A stretch of 25,230 bases of DNA from Lachnospiraceae bacterium UBA7182 (GTDB taxonomy: Bacteria; Bacillota; Clostridia; Lachnospirales; Lachnospiraceae). The notes beneath the pieces were generated by a model. It worked only from the letters and a program-made list of their open reading frames with translations. It ran no database searches and was not told the DNA's origin. The translations under genes were made by a program, and so were the position numbers. This document shows, piece by piece, positions 23,401-25,230 of this stretch (the first letter of the stretch is position 1; every line of letters begins with the position of its first letter). Location: contig DKVI01000028.1 in the NCBI GenBank assembly GCA_002491115.1, positions 1 through 25,230 of the forward strand. The letters are read 5' to 3'.

Positions 23401-24828
23401 TCATGCACCGAGCATCTTTTTTGCAAGCTGCGTCATGATCTGGTCGCCGTACTGTTCAATGAATTTCCGGGTGAAAGCGTCCATCGCCTGCGGGGAAGAT
23501 TCCAGCTGTTTCATCATAACGTCCGGGTTGGGCACGGAGTCGCCCTCTCCCTGAAGGCTGCGCTCCACGGGGCGCATATCGGGGTTGGAGTAAAAAGCCG
23601 TCTCAAATTTCTGTGCGTTGATCTTGCGGTCTTCGTCCAGGATATGTGCATAGATTTCCGTGATCATGTCAATCTGTGCATGGCCGGTATCTCCCTGGGT
23701 GGCTTTGAGATCCCCTTTGTTCAGCTTCAGCTTGTAGGTCGTGCTGGAGTGGCGCAGGGAATGGAATACCACATTGGGCAGGCCGGCAGACTTTTTAAGG
23801 CGTTCAAACTGGTTGCCGATGATGCGGTCCTCGCAGGGCCTTCCCGTTTCCTGAGCCAGTACCAGATTGTAGTCTGTATAGTCCGGTCCCATGAACTCTT
23901 TCAGCCTGTCCTGCTTTTCCTTCCAGTCGCGCAGGATAAGGGCAAGGGTTTTGGGAAGCCATACCTTACGGATGCTGCTTTCTGTCTTCGGCTTTTTCAG
24001 GACAAGCCTGGTGGATGATTTGCCGCCCATCAGCCTGGGGAATACAAAAAGGATATCCTTTTCCCCAAGTGCGTCAATCGCCCTCTGGTCAACACGGGCA
24101 AGTTCCTTTTCAATCCATACATATGCGTTATCGTTTGCAATGTCTTCATCTGCGATGTGGAGGCAGTCCCAGGTCAGACCGGTGATCTCCCCCATCCGCA
24201 TGGAACAGGCAAAAGCCAGATTGATCGCAATGTAGAGTTTCCCATCCTGGCAGTTGTCGAGGGCCTGGCGGATAGTATCCGCCGTCCAGATTGCCCGGAC
24301 TTTCTTTTCCCGCTTCGGCAGGTCGGCATCCTCAAACGGATTTTTGCCGATGATATCCCACCGGACTGCCTGATGGAAAGCGCACCGGAGGAGCTTGATA
24401 ATCTTTTCGATGGTGCAGGGCGTCACATACTCCGTTTTCGCATGGCGGTATGGAGTATTTACAGGGGCTGTTTTCTGGAGCTGCTGGATATATTTATCCA
24501 CAGTCCTTTTGTTGATGTCCTGGACAACAAGGTTTCCAATCAGCGGATTGATATAGTTGTTGATCATCGCCGTATTGCTGGCGTAGATTGAAAGCCCCCA
24601 TTTCTTTTCTCCATAAAGCTCCACAAACTCCTTTAAGAAATCTTCCACGGTTGTTGTATTGGGCGGGATAAAAGTTCCGTTATCAAGATCGGCTTCCACC
24701 GCTGATTTTCTTTTCCTCGCCTCTGCTTTGGTGTTGAATGTTTCCCATTTCTGTCTTTTCTGCCCTTCCTGATCTGTATAGGTATAGACGACAGCATGTT
24801 TTTTTCCTCTTTTTTGAATTGATGCCAT
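23401..24828 (-). CDS. int: Tyrosine recombinase (phage-type integrase)
   Basis: A 475-residue site-specific integrase. The N-terminal part (1-50) has the arm-binding AP2-like pattern GKKHAVVYTYTDQEGQ...FNTKAEA, followed by a core-binding SAM-like domain (about 60-155). The catalytic domain is complete: Arg211 (CSMRMGE), Lys281 (PKTESS), His356 and Arg359 (HSLRH), His383 (GDTGHA) and the nucleophile Tyr393 (EIYAH). About 80 residues follow the tyrosine, longer than usual. AAAGGAG lies 9 nt before the ATG. It is 20 nt downstream of the excisionase-like gene and probably cotranscribed. It is expected to integrate and excise the element at the adjacent tRNA-Arg. Confidence 0.95.
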   Translation of the reverse strand: MASIQKRGKKHAVVYTYTDQEGQKRQKWETFNTKAEARKRKSAVEADLDNGTFIPPNTTTVEDFLKEFVELYGEKKWGLSIYASNTAMINNYINPLIGNLVVQDINKRTVDKYIQQLQKTAPVNTPYRHAKTEYVTPCTIEKIIKLLRCAFHQAVRWDIIGKNPFEDADLPKREKKVRAIWTADTIRQALDNCQDGKLYIAINLAFACSMRMGEITGLTWDCLHIADEDIANDNAYVWIEKELARVDQRAIDALGEKDILFVFPRLMGGKSSTRLVLKKPKTESSIRKVWLPKTLALILRDWKEKQDRLKEFMGPDYTDYNLVLAQETGRPCEDRIIGNQFERLKKSAGLPNVVFHSLRHSSTTYKLKLNKGDLKATQGDTGHAQIDMITEIYAHILDEDRKINAQKFETAFYSNPDMRPVERSLQGEGDSVPNPDVMMKQLESSPQAMDAFTRKFIEQYGDQIMTQLAKKMLGA

Positions 24829-24848
24829 ATATGCAGGCTCCTTTCCTG

Positions 24849-25058
24849 TTAAATGTTATTATCTCCATCAAGCCATTCGTCAAAGGATTTTCTGGAGATT
24901 CTCAGCTTTTTGCCAATACGGACTGTTTTGAATGCATTTGCAGAGCACAGTTTGTAAATGGAACGTTTGCTTACACCAAGAATCTCTGCTGCTTCCGCAA
25001 CAGAATAACTCCTTTTTTCCGAATCGGCATTTGGAATAGCGTTTCTATGTTCAGCCAC
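24849..25058 (-). CDS. xis: Excisionase-like helix-turn-helix protein
   Basis: 69 residues with one winged-helix motif of the excisionase family: YSVAEAAEILGVSKRSIYKL (18-37), then TVRIGKKLRISRKSFDEWL (45-63). Such proteins bend DNA at att sites and turn integrase toward excision, and may act on their own promoter. It starts at GTG, with AAGGAGG about 5 nt before it. It is directly upstream of the integrase in the same direction. A CAGCCAC motif overlaps its start. Confidence 0.85.
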   Translation of the reverse strand: MAEHRNAIPNADSEKRSYSVAEAAEILGVSKRSIYKLCSANAFKTVRIGKKLRISRKSFDEWLDGDNNI

Positions 25059-25184
25059 AATGTCCTCCTTTCTGTGTGGCTGGAAAGAGCCTACGGTTTC
25101 TTACACATATATAACTTACGATTTTCAGCCAGCCACTGCAACAAAAAATAAAAACAACACGTTCTAATTCTAAAAAATCAGTTT
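25059..25184. other. Upstream region of the xis-int pair
   Basis: 126 bases. It holds the inverted repeat GTGGCTGG (25076-25083) and CCAGCCAC (25129-25136), 45 bp apart, and TATATA near 25108-25113 between them that could be part of a minus-strand promoter, but no -35 box at correct spacing stands out. An A/T hairpin-like run is at about 25172-25187. Confidence 0.4.
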
Positions 25185-25229
25185 TTATTTCCACATGACA
25201 CCCTGGGCCACTTCCTGCGCCGGAGTTCC
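25185..25229 (-). CDS. C-terminal end of an unknown element gene
   Basis: On the minus strand the last 14 codons before a TAA read GTPAQEVAQGVMWK. The rest is outside the window. I do not recognise the protein. The other open minus-strand frame here runs on through the xis leader and does not look coding, so this frame is the better guess. Confidence 0.35.
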   Translation of the reverse strand, partial: GTPAQEVAQGVMWK

Positions 25230-25230
25230 C

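Larger units (their letters stand above)
23187..25230 (-). mobile_element. End of an integrated element at tRNA-Arg
   Basis: The region right of tRNA-Arg(CCU) has the layout of a tRNA-targeted element end: a short noncoding region with repeats, an integrase whose 3' end faces the tRNA, and an excisionase-like gene just upstream of it. The other end and all cargo are outside the window, so it could be an integrative conjugative or mobilisable element or a prophage. The exact boundary is not visible; the crossover is likely within the 3' half of the tRNA. Confidence 0.8.

Noticed and set aside
1..25230. CRISPR arrays, insertion sequences, toxin-antitoxin or defence genes
   Set aside because: Looked for on both strands; no spaced repeat array, transposase or such gene pair is present. 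Any cargo of the right-hand element is outside the window.

Overview
This window is the replication-origin region of a Bacillota (Firmicutes) chromosome, most likely a gut-type Lachnospiraceae/Clostridia member of moderate G+C. The evidence is the conserved order gyrA-gyrB-recF-yaaA-dnaN-dnaA < oriC > rpmH-rnpA-yidD-yidC-jag-mnmE-mnmG-rsmG ... parA-parB, the use of Shine-Dalgarno sites of the AGGAGG type with TTG and GTG starts, and the DUF4446 and DUF3881 genes near parB and serS. Species cannot be fixed from the sequence alone.

Left arm (1-8674, minus strand, leading away from oriC): a tRNA-Ser(GCU) cut by the window edge with a perfect consensus promoter, then a compact replication cluster: gyrA, gyrB, recF, the S4-domain gene yaaA, dnaN and dnaA. 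The origin is bipartite. One DnaA-box cluster lies between dnaA and rpmH (about 8784-8827) and more scattered boxes lie between dnaN and dnaA (7025-7271), one of them squeezed between the Shine-Dalgarno and start codon of dnaN.

Right arm (8836-22948, plus strand): rpmH and rnpA (ribosome and RNase P), yidD and yidC (membrane insertion), jag (RNA binding), mnmE/mnmG (tRNA wobble-uridine modification) and rsmG (16S methylation), ended by a strong terminator. Next is a two-gene insertion found on divergent promoters: a head-on membrane-anchored alpha/beta-hydrolase-like protein whose catalytic residues look degraded, and a family 1 glycosidase with the 6-phospho-sugar signature. A perfect 16-bp parS site makes up the last codons and stop of the glycosidase gene, directly before parA-parB. 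Then come a DUF4446 membrane protein, serS and a DUF3881 protein.

Right end (22949-25230): a broken tRNA-Arg half, an intact tRNA-Arg(CCU) with its terminator, and then the end of an integrated mobile element: a region of short repeats, a tyrosine recombinase and an excisionase-like gene, both on the minus strand, and the last codons of a further gene at the window edge. The element continues outside the window, so its cargo and class cannot be seen.

Most of the window is ordinary core genome. I see no convincing new multi-gene system. The points most worth a second look are the degenerate hydrolase near parS, the parS built into a coding end, the split tRNA-Arg at the element boundary, the exact DnaA boxes outside oriC, and the glycine at a quinolone-determining GyrA position.
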